NCBI GenBank assembly: GCA_036501535.1 | Contig: DASYAE010000118.1 | Location: 1-9,235, forward strand | Source of the DNA: DASYAE01 sp036501535 | Lineage (GTDB): Bacteria; Actinomycetota; Actinomycetes; Streptomycetales; Catenulisporaceae | Length of the DNA: 9,235 nt | Reading direction: 5' to 3' | Shown here: in pieces, positions 1 to 6,957 of the stretch | Numbering within the stretch: position 1 is the first letter of the stretch | Layout: the number at the start of each line of letters is the position of its first letter | Notes under the pieces: generated by a model | The model's input: only the letters and a program-made list of their open reading frames with translations | The model's database searches: none | What the model was told of the DNA's origin: nothing | Made by a program: the position numbers and the translations under genes

Positions 1-1
1 T

Positions 2-841
2 ACGGGCCCGGACATACCGGCCGCCGTCGGCGGCATTGCCGGCGCCGCGACCGCCCCTGCGCCCTACCCCCGTATCAGCCCCCTGGAGACCGTGACCAGG
101 TCGCTCACCCTGGCCTGGCGCAACATCGCCCAGCTGAAGCACGCGCCGGAGAAGCTGCTCGACATCACCCTGATGCCGATGGTCTTCCTGGTGCTGTTCC
201 TCTACGTGTTCGGCGGCGCGGTGGCCGGCGACACGCACGCCTACCTCCAGCTGCTGCTGCCGGGCCTGGTCGCGCAGATGGCGATGTTCGGCACGATGGG
301 CCTGGGCGTCGCGCTCAACGAGGACATCCACAAGGGCGTGTTCGACCGCTTCCGCAGCATGCCGATCGCCCGGCCGGCGCCGCTGATCGGCGCGGTGCTC
401 GGCGAGACGGTGCGCTTCTGCGTCCCGATGGGCGTGCTGGTCGGCGTGGGCTCGGCGCTCGGCTTCCGGTTCCACACCGGGGTGCTGCAGATCCTGGCCG
501 CGTTCGGCCTGGCGTACGTGTTCTACCTGGCGATGTGCTGGATCTCGGTGCTCGTGGGCCTGAGCGCGCCCTCGCCGGACACGGTCCAGGGCCTGTCGAT
601 GATCTGGGTCATGCCGCTGACCTTCGGCAGCACCGTGTTCCTGGCCAGCTCCGCCTCGATGCCCGGATGGCTGCAGGGCTGGGTGAAGGTCAACCCGGTG
701 ACCCAGCTGGTGCAGTCGGTACGGGCACTGACGCTCGGCGGCCCGGTGGGCGACCACGTGCTCTACACACTGGCCTGGTCGGCCGGGGTGGTCCTGGTGA
801 CCTTCCCGCTGGCCGTCTACCGCTACACGCGGCGGACCTGA
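2..841 (+). CDS. ABC-2 type transporter permease, DrrB-like (5' end probably outside window)
   Basis: Membrane subunit of an ABC-2 exporter of the daunorubicin-resistance (DrrB) type, which pairs with a DrrA-like ATPase to export drugs or metabolites. Seen: a LAWRNIAQLKH amphipathic N-terminus followed by about six hydrophobic segments, the family signature LLLPGLVAQMAMFG, the region GVFDRFRSMPIARPAP, and the C-terminal pattern FLASSASMPGWLQGWVKVNPVTQ with a conserved NPVT. The frame is open to the left edge with no ATG, GTG or TTG before position 92, and residues read from 2 look like the variable Ala/Pro-rich N-terminus of this family, so the true start is probably left of the window. The alternative is GTG at 92, which gives 249 residues; a GGAG lies only 3 nt before it. 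If an ATPase gene precedes it in the third frame, its TGA at 93-95 would overlap that GTG, but the third-frame peptide does not look like an ATPase C-terminus. The gene ends 12 bp from the convergent AfsR-like gene. The substrate cannot be told. Confidence 0.85.
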   Translation, partial: TGPDIPAAVGGIAGAATAPAPYPRISPLETVTRSLTLAWRNIAQLKHAPEKLLDITLMPMVFLVLFLYVFGGAVAGDTHAYLQLLLPGLVAQMAMFGTMGLGVALNEDIHKGVFDRFRSMPIARPAPLIGAVLGETVRFCVPMGVLVGVGSALGFRFHTGVLQILAAFGLAYVFYLAMCWISVLVGLSAPSPDTVQGLSMIWVMPLTFGSTVFLASSASMPGWLQGWVKVNPVTQLVQSVRALTLGGPVGDHVLYTLAWSAGVVLVTFPLAVYRYTRRT

Positions 842-853
842 CCGGCGAGCTGG

Positions 854-3800
854 TTAGAGCGCTGACGTCTCGGCCGCCGGCCGGGCCTCGAGGGCGAGCA
901 CTCGCTCCCGGGGCCGCCGGCGGCCGCGCAGGTATGCGGCCTCGAAGGCCTCGGAGCCTAGCGCGGCCAGCGCCGAGGCCCGCGCCGGACCAGCAGAGTA
1001 GCTGGCCTGATATTCGACGCCATACACCGAGTGCGCGCAGCCGAGCAGCTCGGCGGCGCGCTCGTGCTGCCCGCGCCGCACGGCCAGCGCGGCCAGGCCC
1101 AGCGCGATCTCGCCGATGCCGACCGCGGTGAACAGCATGAACGTGCCCTCACGCACCTTCTCGAAGGCCTGCGCGTAGTAGTCCTCGGCGAGCTCGAGAT
1201 CACCGTCCAGCATGGCCAGATACCCGCGCCGGGCGTACAGCGTCGCAGGGCCCAGACCCAGGTCCGGCCGACCGCCGTGCTCCGCGGCCGTCTGCGCGCC
1301 GCGGTCCAGCCACAGCCGGGCCTGCTCGCGGTCGCCGAGGCGCAGGGCCAGGGCGGCCAGCTCGGCCATGCCGCCGACCGCGTCGCCGAACTCGCCGCTG
1401 CGCAGACCGTCGCGCACGCCCTCCTCCATCTCGCGGCGGCCGAGCTCGACCTGCCCGGCCCAGGTGTGCGCGCGGCCGAGCAGGACCAGCAGCATGGCCT
1501 GGGCCTCCCCGCCGAAGCCCGCGGTCGACTCGCGCGCCTCGGCGGCGAGCCGCACAGCCTGATCGAACCGGCCGCGGGAGAGCGCCACCTCGGTCAGGAA
1601 GGTGAGCGTGAGCACGACGCCGAACCGCTCGCCGAGCTCCTTGAACCGGGCGTAGCCCTCGAGCAGCCGGGCCTCGCCGGGGTCCGGGCGCGAGCCGGTG
1701 ACGTCGAGCATCCCGGTGAGCGTGTGCCGCATCGCCTGGATCCACGGATCAGGGTGCTGTTCCAGACGGTCCAGCTCGGTCCGGGCGCCGGCCTCGTCCT
1801 GCTTCAGCAGGAGGCTGAGCGGGCGGGCGAGCGCGAGCAGCGGATGCGTGGCGTCCTGCAGGGACTCGGCGGCCTCGGCCAGGTCCCGGCCGATGAGCTC
1901 CAGCTGCGGCTTGTGGTCGTGCGTGGCCGAGGCGATCGCGGCGAGCAGGTGGCAGACCGCGTGCGCCTCCTCGAGCCCGGCCGGCGCGGCCGGCCCGGCC
2001 AGATCCGCGACCTCGACCGCCCAGCTGGACCCCTCGGACTCGTAGTTGCTGATCAGCCAGAACCAGGTCAGGGCCCGGATGTAGCGCAGCGCGGTGGGCA
2101 CGTCGCGCGAGTCGATCGCGTGCCGCAGCGCGGCGTTGCAGTTGCCCTGCTCCAGTTTGAACAGGGCGGCCCACTCCTTCTGCCCGGCCCGGCGCAGCTG
2201 CGGCTCGCCCCGCTCGGCCAGCTCCAGGAAGTGGGCCGCGTGTGCGTCCCGCAGCGCGTCCTGCTCGCCGGCCTCGGCCAGCCGCTCGCCGGCGTAGGCG
2301 CGCATCGTCTCGAGCAGGCGGTAGCGCACGCCGCCGTCCTCGTCCGCCAGCACGAGGGACTTGTCGACGAGCGCTGCGACGACGTCGACGACCTCGCCCG
2401 GCTCCGCAGGATCCTTGCTTGCGCCCGTGCTCGCATCCTTGCCTGCACCGGCACCGTATTCGGGGGCGCAGATGCGCTGCGCGGCCTCCGGCGTGGCGCC
2501 GCCGGAGAAGACCGACAGCCGGCGCAGCACCCTGCGTTCGGCGGGGCCGAGCAGGTCCCAGCTCCAGTCGACGATCGCGCGCAGCGTCTGGTGCCGCGGC
2601 AGCGCGGCGCGGCTCCCGTTGGACAGCAGCCGGAACCGGTCGTCGAGCCGGTCGGCGACCTGGTCGACGCTCAGCGCCCGCAGCCGGGCGGCGGCCAGCT
2701 CGATCGCCAGCGGGATGCCGTCGAGGGCGCGGCAGATCCGGACCACCGCCGCGGCGTTGTCCTCCCCGACCCGGAAGCCGGGCCGCACCGCGCGGGCCCG
2801 CTCGGCGAACAACTGCACCGAGGCGTGCCCGACTGCCGTGGCGGCGTCGGCGTCGTCGGGCGGCATGGCGAGGGAGGCGACCGGGCAGAGCGTCTCGCCG
2901 GTGATGGCCAGCGGCTCCCGGCTGGTGGCCAGGATGCGCACGCCGGGCGCCGCGGCGAGCAGCCGGTCGGCCAGCGCGGCCGCCGCGTCGATCACGTGCT
3001 CGCAGTTGTCCAGGATGACGATCAGCTCGCGGCCGGCCAGCAGGTCGGCGAGCCGGCTGAGCGGGCCGGCGGCGTCCCGCGCATCCTTGGCCAGCACGGT
3101 GAGCCGGATCGGGTCGGCGAGGCCGACCGCGGCGGCGACCGCCTGCGGCACGTCGATCGGGTCGGTGACCGCGGCGAGCGGCACGAACCAGACCCCGTCG
3201 CGCACCCGGCCGACCCGCCCGGCCGCGGCCTCGACCGCCAGCCGGGTCTTGCCCGCCCCGCCCGGACCGGTCAGCGTGACGAGGCGCGGCTGCACCCGGC
3301 CGTTCTCGGCGACGTCCTCGGCGAGCAGCGCGCCGAGCCGGCCGATCTCCTCCTCGCGCCCGACGAAGCTGGTGATCTGGGCCGGCAGGTTCCCGGAGCG
3401 CTCGGCCGCGGCGGGCGGCGGTTCCGGCGCCGGGGCTGCGGTCGGGCCGGCGGTCTGCGGGCCCTGCGATCCGGCCGGCTCGCCGCGCAGGATGGCCAGG
3501 TGCAGCGCGGAAAGCTCGGGCGAGGGATCGGCGCCCAGCCGGTCGGCCAAGGCGCCGCGCACGTCCTCGTACACTTCCAGCGCCTGCGCGGGACGCCCGG
3601 CCGCGCACAGCGCCCGCATGAGCAGGCCGATGACCCGCTCCCGCAGGGGGTGCGCGGCGCGCAGCGCCTCGAGCTCGGCGACGTGCCGGGCCGGATCCCC
3701 GAGCACGGACTCGGCCTCGATCCGATCTTCCGCCGCGGTGAGCCGCAGCTCCTCGAGCCGGGCCGCCTCGGCCACGGCGAACGGCGCCTGCACGACGTCG

Positions 3801-4207
3801 TCCAGCGCGGGACCACGCCAGAGGTCCGCGGCCCGGCGCAGCGCAGCGACGGCGGCGGCGCGATCACCGCGTGCCAGCGCGGCGCGGCCGTCCCGCACCG
3901 AACGCTCGAACACGGCCAGGTCCAGCTGCGCCGGCTCGACCGCGAGGCGATAGCCGCCGCCGGCCGACTGGACCAGGTCCCGGCCCAGCAGGCCGCGCAG
4001 CCGGGAGACCAGCGACTGCAGCGCGTTCGCGGCGCCGGCCGGCGGATCGTCCTCCCACAGGTCGTCGATCAGGCGGTCCGCGGACACCACCCTTCCGGCG
4101 TCCAGCGAGAGCCGCACCAGCAGGGCGCGCAGTCGGCGGCCGGAGACCTCGACCGGACGGCCCCCGTCGTCGCAGACCTCCAGCGGTCCCAGTACCGCGA
4201 TGCGCAT
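854..4207 (-). CDS. AfsR/SARP-type transcriptional regulator with BTAD, NB-ARC-like ATPase and helical repeats
   Basis: Large cytoplasmic STAND-type regulator, 1117 residues. Domains in order: OmpR-like winged helix (about 1-93, starting MRIAVLGPLEV), bacterial transcriptional activation domain (about 98-245), a Pro/Ala linker, then an AfsR-like NTPase opening with the ITSFVGREEEI box. Walker A is GPGGAGKT at 314-321, Walker B LIVILD ends at D400, a TSREP motif is at 428-432 and GIPLAIELAAARL at about 497. The C-terminal 500 residues are Ala/Leu-rich helical repeats, TPR-like. The family activates secondary-metabolism genes by binding direct repeats; nucleotide binding and the repeats are thought to gate this. 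ATG 4207 was chosen because the canonical family N-terminus begins there and AAGG lies 8 nt upstream; ATG 4210 and GTG 4213/4216 are possible. The frame stays open another kilobase upstream, but that translation is Ser/Arg/Pro noise and overlaps the LuxR gene. Odd: an 8-residue tandem repeat at about 585-600. No TTA codon was seen. Confidence 0.93.
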   Translation of the reverse strand: MRIAVLGPLEVCDDGGRPVEVSGRRLRALLVRLSLDAGRVVSADRLIDDLWEDDPPAGAANALQSLVSRLRGLLGRDLVQSAGGGYRLAVEPAQLDLAVFERSVRDGRAALARGDRAAAVAALRRAADLWRGPALDDVVQAPFAVAEAARLEELRLTAAEDRIEAESVLGDPARHVAELEALRAAHPLRERVIGLLMRALCAAGRPAQALEVYEDVRGALADRLGADPSPELSALHLAILRGEPAGSQGPQTAGPTAAPAPEPPPAAAERSGNLPAQITSFVGREEEIGRLGALLAEDVAENGRVQPRLVTLTGPGGAGKTRLAVEAAAGRVGRVRDGVWFVPLAAVTDPIDVPQAVAAAVGLADPIRLTVLAKDARDAAGPLSRLADLLAGRELIVILDNCEHVIDAAAALADRLLAAAPGVRILATSREPLAITGETLCPVASLAMPPDDADAATAVGHASVQLFAERARAVRPGFRVGEDNAAAVVRICRALDGIPLAIELAAARLRALSVDQVADRLDDRFRLLSNGSRAALPRHQTLRAIVDWSWDLLGPAERRVLRRLSVFSGGATPEAAQRICAPEYGAGAGKDASTGASKDPAEPGEVVDVVAALVDKSLVLADEDGGVRYRLLETMRAYAGERLAEAGEQDALRDAHAAHFLELAERGEPQLRRAGQKEWAALFKLEQGNCNAALRHAIDSRDVPTALRYIRALTWFWLISNYESEGSSWAVEVADLAGPAAPAGLEEAHAVCHLLAAIASATHDHKPQLELIGRDLAEAAESLQDATHPLLALARPLSLLLKQDEAGARTELDRLEQHPDPWIQAMRHTLTGMLDVTGSRPDPGEARLLEGYARFKELGERFGVVLTLTFLTEVALSRGRFDQAVRLAAEARESTAGFGGEAQAMLLVLLGRAHTWAGQVELGRREMEEGVRDGLRSGEFGDAVGGMAELAALALRLGDREQARLWLDRGAQTAAEHGGRPDLGLGPATLYARRGYLAMLDGDLELAEDYYAQAFEKVREGTFMLFTAVGIGEIALGLAALAVRRGQHERAAELLGCAHSVYGVEYQASYSAGPARASALAALGSEAFEAAYLRGRRRPRERVLALEARPAAETSAL

Positions 4208-4385
4208 CATCACCACCTTGTCGTCGCGTCGCTCCAACGACCATTCTCGGCCACGCGGCGGCCGTGCGACACCTGTCGGCCAGGCCTCCTTGCTGCGGAC
4301 TGTTAGCGGCGGCGCAACATGGGCATCGAAGAGGTGAGGAGTAGGGGGCGGCGAACCACATCGGAGGGACCGGGAACCCGCGGTA

Positions 4386-4399
4386 CTGCAACCCCTAGG
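4386..4399 (+). promoter_or_regulatory. CTGCAACCCCTAGG motif, candidate regulator site
   Basis: The 14-mer lies 107-120 nt upstream of the LuxR-like start. A near copy, CTGCAACCCTAAG, lies at 6868-6880, 78-90 nt upstream of the glycosyltransferase start, and CAACCCCTAT occurs at 6751-6760. A shared intergenic motif is seen; a binding role is inference only. Confidence 0.3.
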
Positions 4400-4489
4400 C
4401 CGCACAGCCGGCACAGGGCGCAGCTCCACACCGGGATGCGAATCCCCGCGAAAGGCGTTGCAGGTGAAGGGTGGCCGCCCGGGTTCCGC

Positions 4490-4497
4490 AGGAGGAG
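4490..4497 (+). promoter_or_regulatory. Ribosome binding site of the LuxR-like gene
   Basis: AGGAGGAG ends 8 nt before ATG 4506. This strong Shine-Dalgarno fixes the start there rather than at the in-frame ATG 4458, which has no comparable site and would add 16 unlikely residues. Confidence 0.8.
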
Positions 4498-4505
4498 ACG
4501 CCACT

Positions 4506-5411
4506 ATGCCCGCGGAGTTGGGTCCGAACGACGCAAGCGACCACGCGGGCGGGCCGGGCGAGCCGGGGACCGCCGGCCTGCTGATCGTGATCGGCAACGA
4601 CCTGGTCCGGCACGGTGTGATCAGCATCCTGCGCGACATCGACCTGATCGGCGAGGTCTGGGCCTGCGCCACCGGACCGGAGGCGGTCGCCCTGCTCGTG
4701 GCGCGCCGGCCGGGCGTCGTGCTGTGCACCGGGAGCAACGAGTTCGCCCCGCAGATCGTGGCCCGGGCCGCGGCGTACGGCGGACGGGTCCTGCTGCTGC
4801 TCGACGACGACGATCCCTGCTCGGTGGACGAACAGGCGATGCTCGGCGCGCACGGCTTCCTGCTGCAGGGCGAGACGACAGCCGAGGCGCTGCGCTCCGC
4901 GGTCTCCCGGCTGGCTTCCGGCGAGACGCTCGTCCAGGGCCGGCCGGCCCGGCCGCTGCCGGCCCGCTGGCAGGGCGGCTCGGCGGTCACCGAGAGCGAG
5001 ACCGAGATCATGGCGCTGTTCGGCCGCGGCATGAGCACCGACCGGATCGCGCGCCGGCTGGCGATCTCCGAGCACGGGGTGAAGCGCCACGTGACGAGCC
5101 TCATGGGGAAGCTGGCCACGCACGTCGACGAGACCGCGGCCGATGCGTACGCGCAGGACGAGGCGGAGTCGGCAGCGTTGTGGGCCGCGCAGAGCGGACG
5201 CTTCGGCCAGCGGAGCCGGAGCTTCGCCCGGCGCATCGTCATCTCCCGGCCCGGCTCAGGCTCGCCGCGCGAGGCGCCGGGCAGCCGCCGCGACCGGTAC
5301 GGCAGGGCCCTGACCGGAGCGGCCCGGCACGCGCGCCGGGCGGCGCGGGCGGCGCATCGGGCCGCGATCCTGACGCTGGCTCAGCCGGAAGCGCCGCGAG
5401 ACGCGCCCTGA
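4506..5411 (+). CDS. LuxR/NarL-family regulator with degenerate (pseudo) receiver domain
   Basis: DNA-binding regulator, 301 residues. Residues 24-145 follow the NarL-type receiver fold: LLIVIGNDLVRHGV, then ARRPGVVLCTG, RVLLLLDDDDP and AHGFLLQGE. Compared with typical receivers, the N-terminal acidic pair is replaced by G30/N31, the phosphoacceptor Asp falls at T75, and the conserved Lys of the LLKD motif is Q121, so phosphorylation looks impossible. Residues 158-205 are a LuxR helix-turn-helix (TESETEIMALFGRGMST, then DRIARRLAISEHGVKRHVTS). An unusual Arg/Ala-rich tail of about 80 residues follows; it may add DNA contacts. No partner histidine kinase is nearby. The gene is divergent from the AfsR-like gene, which suggests mutual or shared control, and its stop lies 9 bp from the stop of the convergent IS701-like gene. 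The LuxR call is firm; the ligand or signal is unknown. Confidence 0.9.
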   Translation: MPAELGPNDASDHAGGPGEPGTAGLLIVIGNDLVRHGVISILRDIDLIGEVWACATGPEAVALLVARRPGVVLCTGSNEFAPQIVARAAAYGGRVLLLLDDDDPCSVDEQAMLGAHGFLLQGETTAEALRSAVSRLASGETLVQGRPARPLPARWQGGSAVTESETEIMALFGRGMSTDRIARRLAISEHGVKRHVTSLMGKLATHVDETAADAYAQDEAESAALWAAQSGRFGQRSRSFARRIVISRPGSGSPREAPGSRRDRYGRALTGAARHARRAARAAHRAAILTLAQPEAPRDAP

Positions 5412-5420
5412 CCCACTGAC

Positions 5421-5446
5421 TCAGGACACTTCACTCAGTGCCCTGA
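5421..5446. terminator. Candidate hairpin between convergent genes
   Basis: TCAGGACAC (5421-5429) pairs with GTGCCCTGA (5438-5446) with one mismatch and an 8-nt loop. An alternative stem is CACTGA (5414-5419) with TCAGTG (5435-5440). It sits just after the LuxR-like stop and covers the last codons of the convergent gene, a fitting place for a bidirectional terminator. There is no U-tract, which is usual in actinomycetes. Confidence 0.4.
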
Positions 5447-6674
5447 CCGCGTATGCCCCAGACGCCAGCGTGGCGTGCCGGTGCCAGCCGGCGAATGAGC
5501 GGCCGGTGAAGTCCCGCAGGCCCACGCGGTCGCCGATCCGCTCCGCGTCGGCCCCGACCCGGGCAGCCAGGCTGCGCAGCCGCAGCACGGTGACCGGCCG
5601 GCCGGAGTCCAGATCCGTCAGCCAGAACTGCGGCGCCCGCCGCAGCGCCGGCTCCTCGACGCCGAGCAGATAGAGCTCCGCCTCGTCCTTCCCCAACCCG
5701 GCTGGCCCAGCCGGACCGGGACCCGGCAGCCGCACCTTCACAGCTGCCGTCACCAGTCCCTCCCCGCCGCCGGCCCACGCCATCGGCCGCCGGACGCCCT
5801 GGAAAAGCCGCAGGATCTGCCCCGCCGTCTGCGGCTGCTCGACCCGGCCGAGCCGGGCCCACTCGGTGTGCACCAACGGCTGCAGGGCACTGATTCGGAC
5901 CAGCATCGGCACCCGCGCCGCACGCAGCCGGCGGATCAGCCCCGGCGCATCCGCCTCACGGCCGTCGAGCACCACAGGAAGGGCCGGCATCCCCCAGGCC
6001 CGCATCGGTTCCAGCGCGGCCCGCGCGATGCAGTCGGTCCAGCTCTCCGGGCGCATCGCCGGCGGGATCGAGGCCTGACTGCGCCGCCGCGCATCGTCGA
6101 GCCAGCCGCGGGAGAGCCGCAGCCGCCAGGTCACCGGGCAGTTCGTCCAGGACGAGGCCGCCCACACGCCGACCGCCTGCTGGGCGTTGACCGCCTGGCC
6201 GAGCGAGGCGACGAACCGCCGGTCCACGCCGACCGAGTTGGTGCCGGCCTTGGGGATCACCAGCGACCGCACGACCCAGGCCTGCGGGGCGGCCGCGCGC
6301 AGCAGGTGCGCCGCCAGCGCCTGGCGCACCGGCGACCAGTCCCAGGACGAGCTGTTGATGAAGTGGTGCAGGCTCTGCTCCCCGGTGCGGTCGCCGATCC
6401 AGGCCGCGACGCTGCGGGCCGACTTGCGTCCCTCAACCTCAAGCAGGCCGCGGAGGTAGTGCGCGCCGTGCCGCCGCTGGTCGCTGCGCGGGAGCGAGGC
6501 GAAGAGGATCGCGCACAACTCGTCGGCGAGCGCCGCGCGGCCGACGGAGAAGTCGAGCGCGTCGACGAGCGCGTCGAGGGCCCGCAGGTCGGGCCGCTCG
6601 AGCGTGTCGAGGGCGACGGGGCTCATCGGCATCACCAGATTCCCGCTCGCAGGGGCCGGCGCCGGGAAGTCCAT
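5421..6674 (-). CDS. IS701-like transposase-related protein, probably catalytically dead
   Basis: 417 residues, resembling the DDE transposases of the IS701 family that are frequent in actinomycetes. Seen: HYLRGLLEVEGRKSARSVAAW at 72-92, SLHHFINSSSWDWSPVRQ at 101-118, IPKAGTNSVGVDRRF at 140-154, PVVLDGREAD at 233-242 and GWHRHATLA at 396-404. In active IS701 enzymes the IPKAGTNSVGV region is preceded by an Asp-Glu-Thr-Gly box; here that position is R136-S137-L138-V139, so the first catalytic Asp is missing. D237 fits the second Asp. The expected Glu before the GLRDF segment (385-389) is not clearly present. The alignment is from memory. The frame is intact and long, no terminal inverted repeats or target duplications are seen, and codon use matches the neighbours, so this looks like a resident domesticated gene rather than a fresh insertion. 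ATG 6674 has GGAAG 10 nt upstream; ATG 6632 or 6626 are alternatives. It is divergent from the glycosyltransferase gene. Confidence 0.82.
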   Translation of the reverse strand: MDFPAPAPASGNLVMPMSPVALDTLERPDLRALDALVDALDFSVGRAALADELCAILFASLPRSDQRRHGAHYLRGLLEVEGRKSARSVAAWIGDRTGEQSLHHFINSSSWDWSPVRQALAAHLLRAAAPQAWVVRSLVIPKAGTNSVGVDRRFVASLGQAVNAQQAVGVWAASSWTNCPVTWRLRLSRGWLDDARRRSQASIPPAMRPESWTDCIARAALEPMRAWGMPALPVVLDGREADAPGLIRRLRAARVPMLVRISALQPLVHTEWARLGRVEQPQTAGQILRLFQGVRRPMAWAGGGEGLVTAAVKVRLPGPGPAGPAGLGKDEAELYLLGVEEPALRRAPQFWLTDLDSGRPVTVLRLRSLAARVGADAERIGDRVGLRDFTGRSFAGWHRHATLASGAYAVRALSEVS

Positions 6675-6694
6675 GGCGGCCGGGCTTCCGCCTC

Positions 6695-6707
6695 ACGGTT
6701 TCACCGT
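6695..6707. promoter_or_regulatory. Inverted repeat upstream of the IS701-like gene, candidate operator
   Basis: ACGGT and ACCGT face each other across a 3-nt spacer, 21 nt upstream of ATG 6674, in a locally AT-richer patch (TTTACGGTGAAACCGTGA on the minus strand). The placement suits an operator or 5'-UTR hairpin. The arms are only 5 bp, so this is weak. Confidence 0.3.
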
Positions 6708-6821
6708 AAACTCGACCCCTGCTATGCCGCGACCGCAGTCCGGCACCTACCAACCCCTATTCCGGACGGCCCCTACCCCTGATCGGCGTCCGACGGCCCC
6801 CAAGCCCCCGCCCGACGTGAC

Positions 6822-6835
6822 AGATCTTCGGATCT
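6822..6835. other. Short stem with TTCG tetraloop
   Basis: AGATC and GATCT form a perfect 5-bp stem around TTCG on the plus strand, in the intergenic region between the IS701-like and glycosyltransferase genes. UUCG loops stabilise RNA hairpins, so this could act in a leader transcript of the glycosyltransferase gene. No downstream T-run is seen. Confidence 0.3.
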
Positions 6836-6867
6836 CCACTCGGATTCCAGAGCGTCGCAAGTCGATC

Positions 6868-6880
6868 CTGCAACCCTAAG
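6868..6880 (+). promoter_or_regulatory. CTGCAACCCTAAG motif, candidate regulator site
   Basis: Near copy of the 4386-4399 motif, here 78-90 nt upstream of the glycosyltransferase start, followed by a direct repeat of CTAAG (6876-6880 and 6883-6887). Related ACCCCT words at 6715, 6753 and 6775 lie in the same intergenic region. Confidence 0.3.
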
Positions 6881-6906
6881 CGCTAAGGACTTGAACCTGC
6901 GCGGTC

Positions 6907-6921
6907 CGGCGGAACCCGCCG
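6907..6921 (+). other. GC hairpin in leader of the glycosyltransferase gene
   Basis: CGGCGG and CCGCCG pair perfectly around AAC. The left arm, as CCGGCGG (6906-6912), can also pair with CCGCCGG at 6926-6932, giving two alternative folds 15-40 nt ahead of the Shine-Dalgarno. This could be mere GC richness or a translation-level control element. Confidence 0.3.
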
Positions 6922-6944
6922 CGCGCCGCCGGGTCCGGTGAGCG

Positions 6945-6952
6945 CAGGAGGT
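6945..6952 (+). promoter_or_regulatory. Ribosome binding site of the glycosyltransferase gene
   Basis: AGGAGGTG ends 5 nt before GTG 6958, a near-perfect Shine-Dalgarno that selects this GTG over those at 6951 and 6953. Confidence 0.8.
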
Positions 6953-6957
6953 GTGCA

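Larger units (their letters stand above)
4208..4505. promoter_or_regulatory. Divergent intergenic region between the AfsR-like and LuxR-like genes
   Basis: 298 bp between two regulator genes transcribed away from each other, so it must hold both promoters, inferred from gene orientation. I see no convincing -35/-10 pair on either strand. It contains CTGCAACCCCTAGG at 4386-4399, a motif that recurs upstream of the glycosyltransferase gene, and the strong Shine-Dalgarno of the plus-strand gene at its right end. Confidence 0.5.

Noticed and set aside
1031..4306. A 1091-codon open frame on the plus strand opposite the AfsR-like gene
   Set aside because: Its translation is Arg/Gly/Gln-rich with no domains; it is the antisense shadow of a GC-rich gene with a clear five-part architecture.
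4208..5242. N-terminal extension of the AfsR-like frame up to 5242
   Set aside because: It overlaps the LuxR-like gene, translates to Ser/Arg/Pro noise, and the family N-terminus starts at 4207.
4319..5419. A 366-codon plus-strand frame overlapping the LuxR-like gene
   Set aside because: Low-complexity Arg/Gly/Ala translation; the overlapping frame has a Shine-Dalgarno and a recognisable HTH.
5868..6782. A 304-codon plus-strand frame opposite the IS701-like gene
   Set aside because: Arg/His/Pro-rich antisense shadow without motifs.
5412..6790. A complete insertion sequence with terminal inverted repeats around the IS701-like gene
   Set aside because: I compared sequences outside both gene ends and found no matching inverted ends or target duplication.
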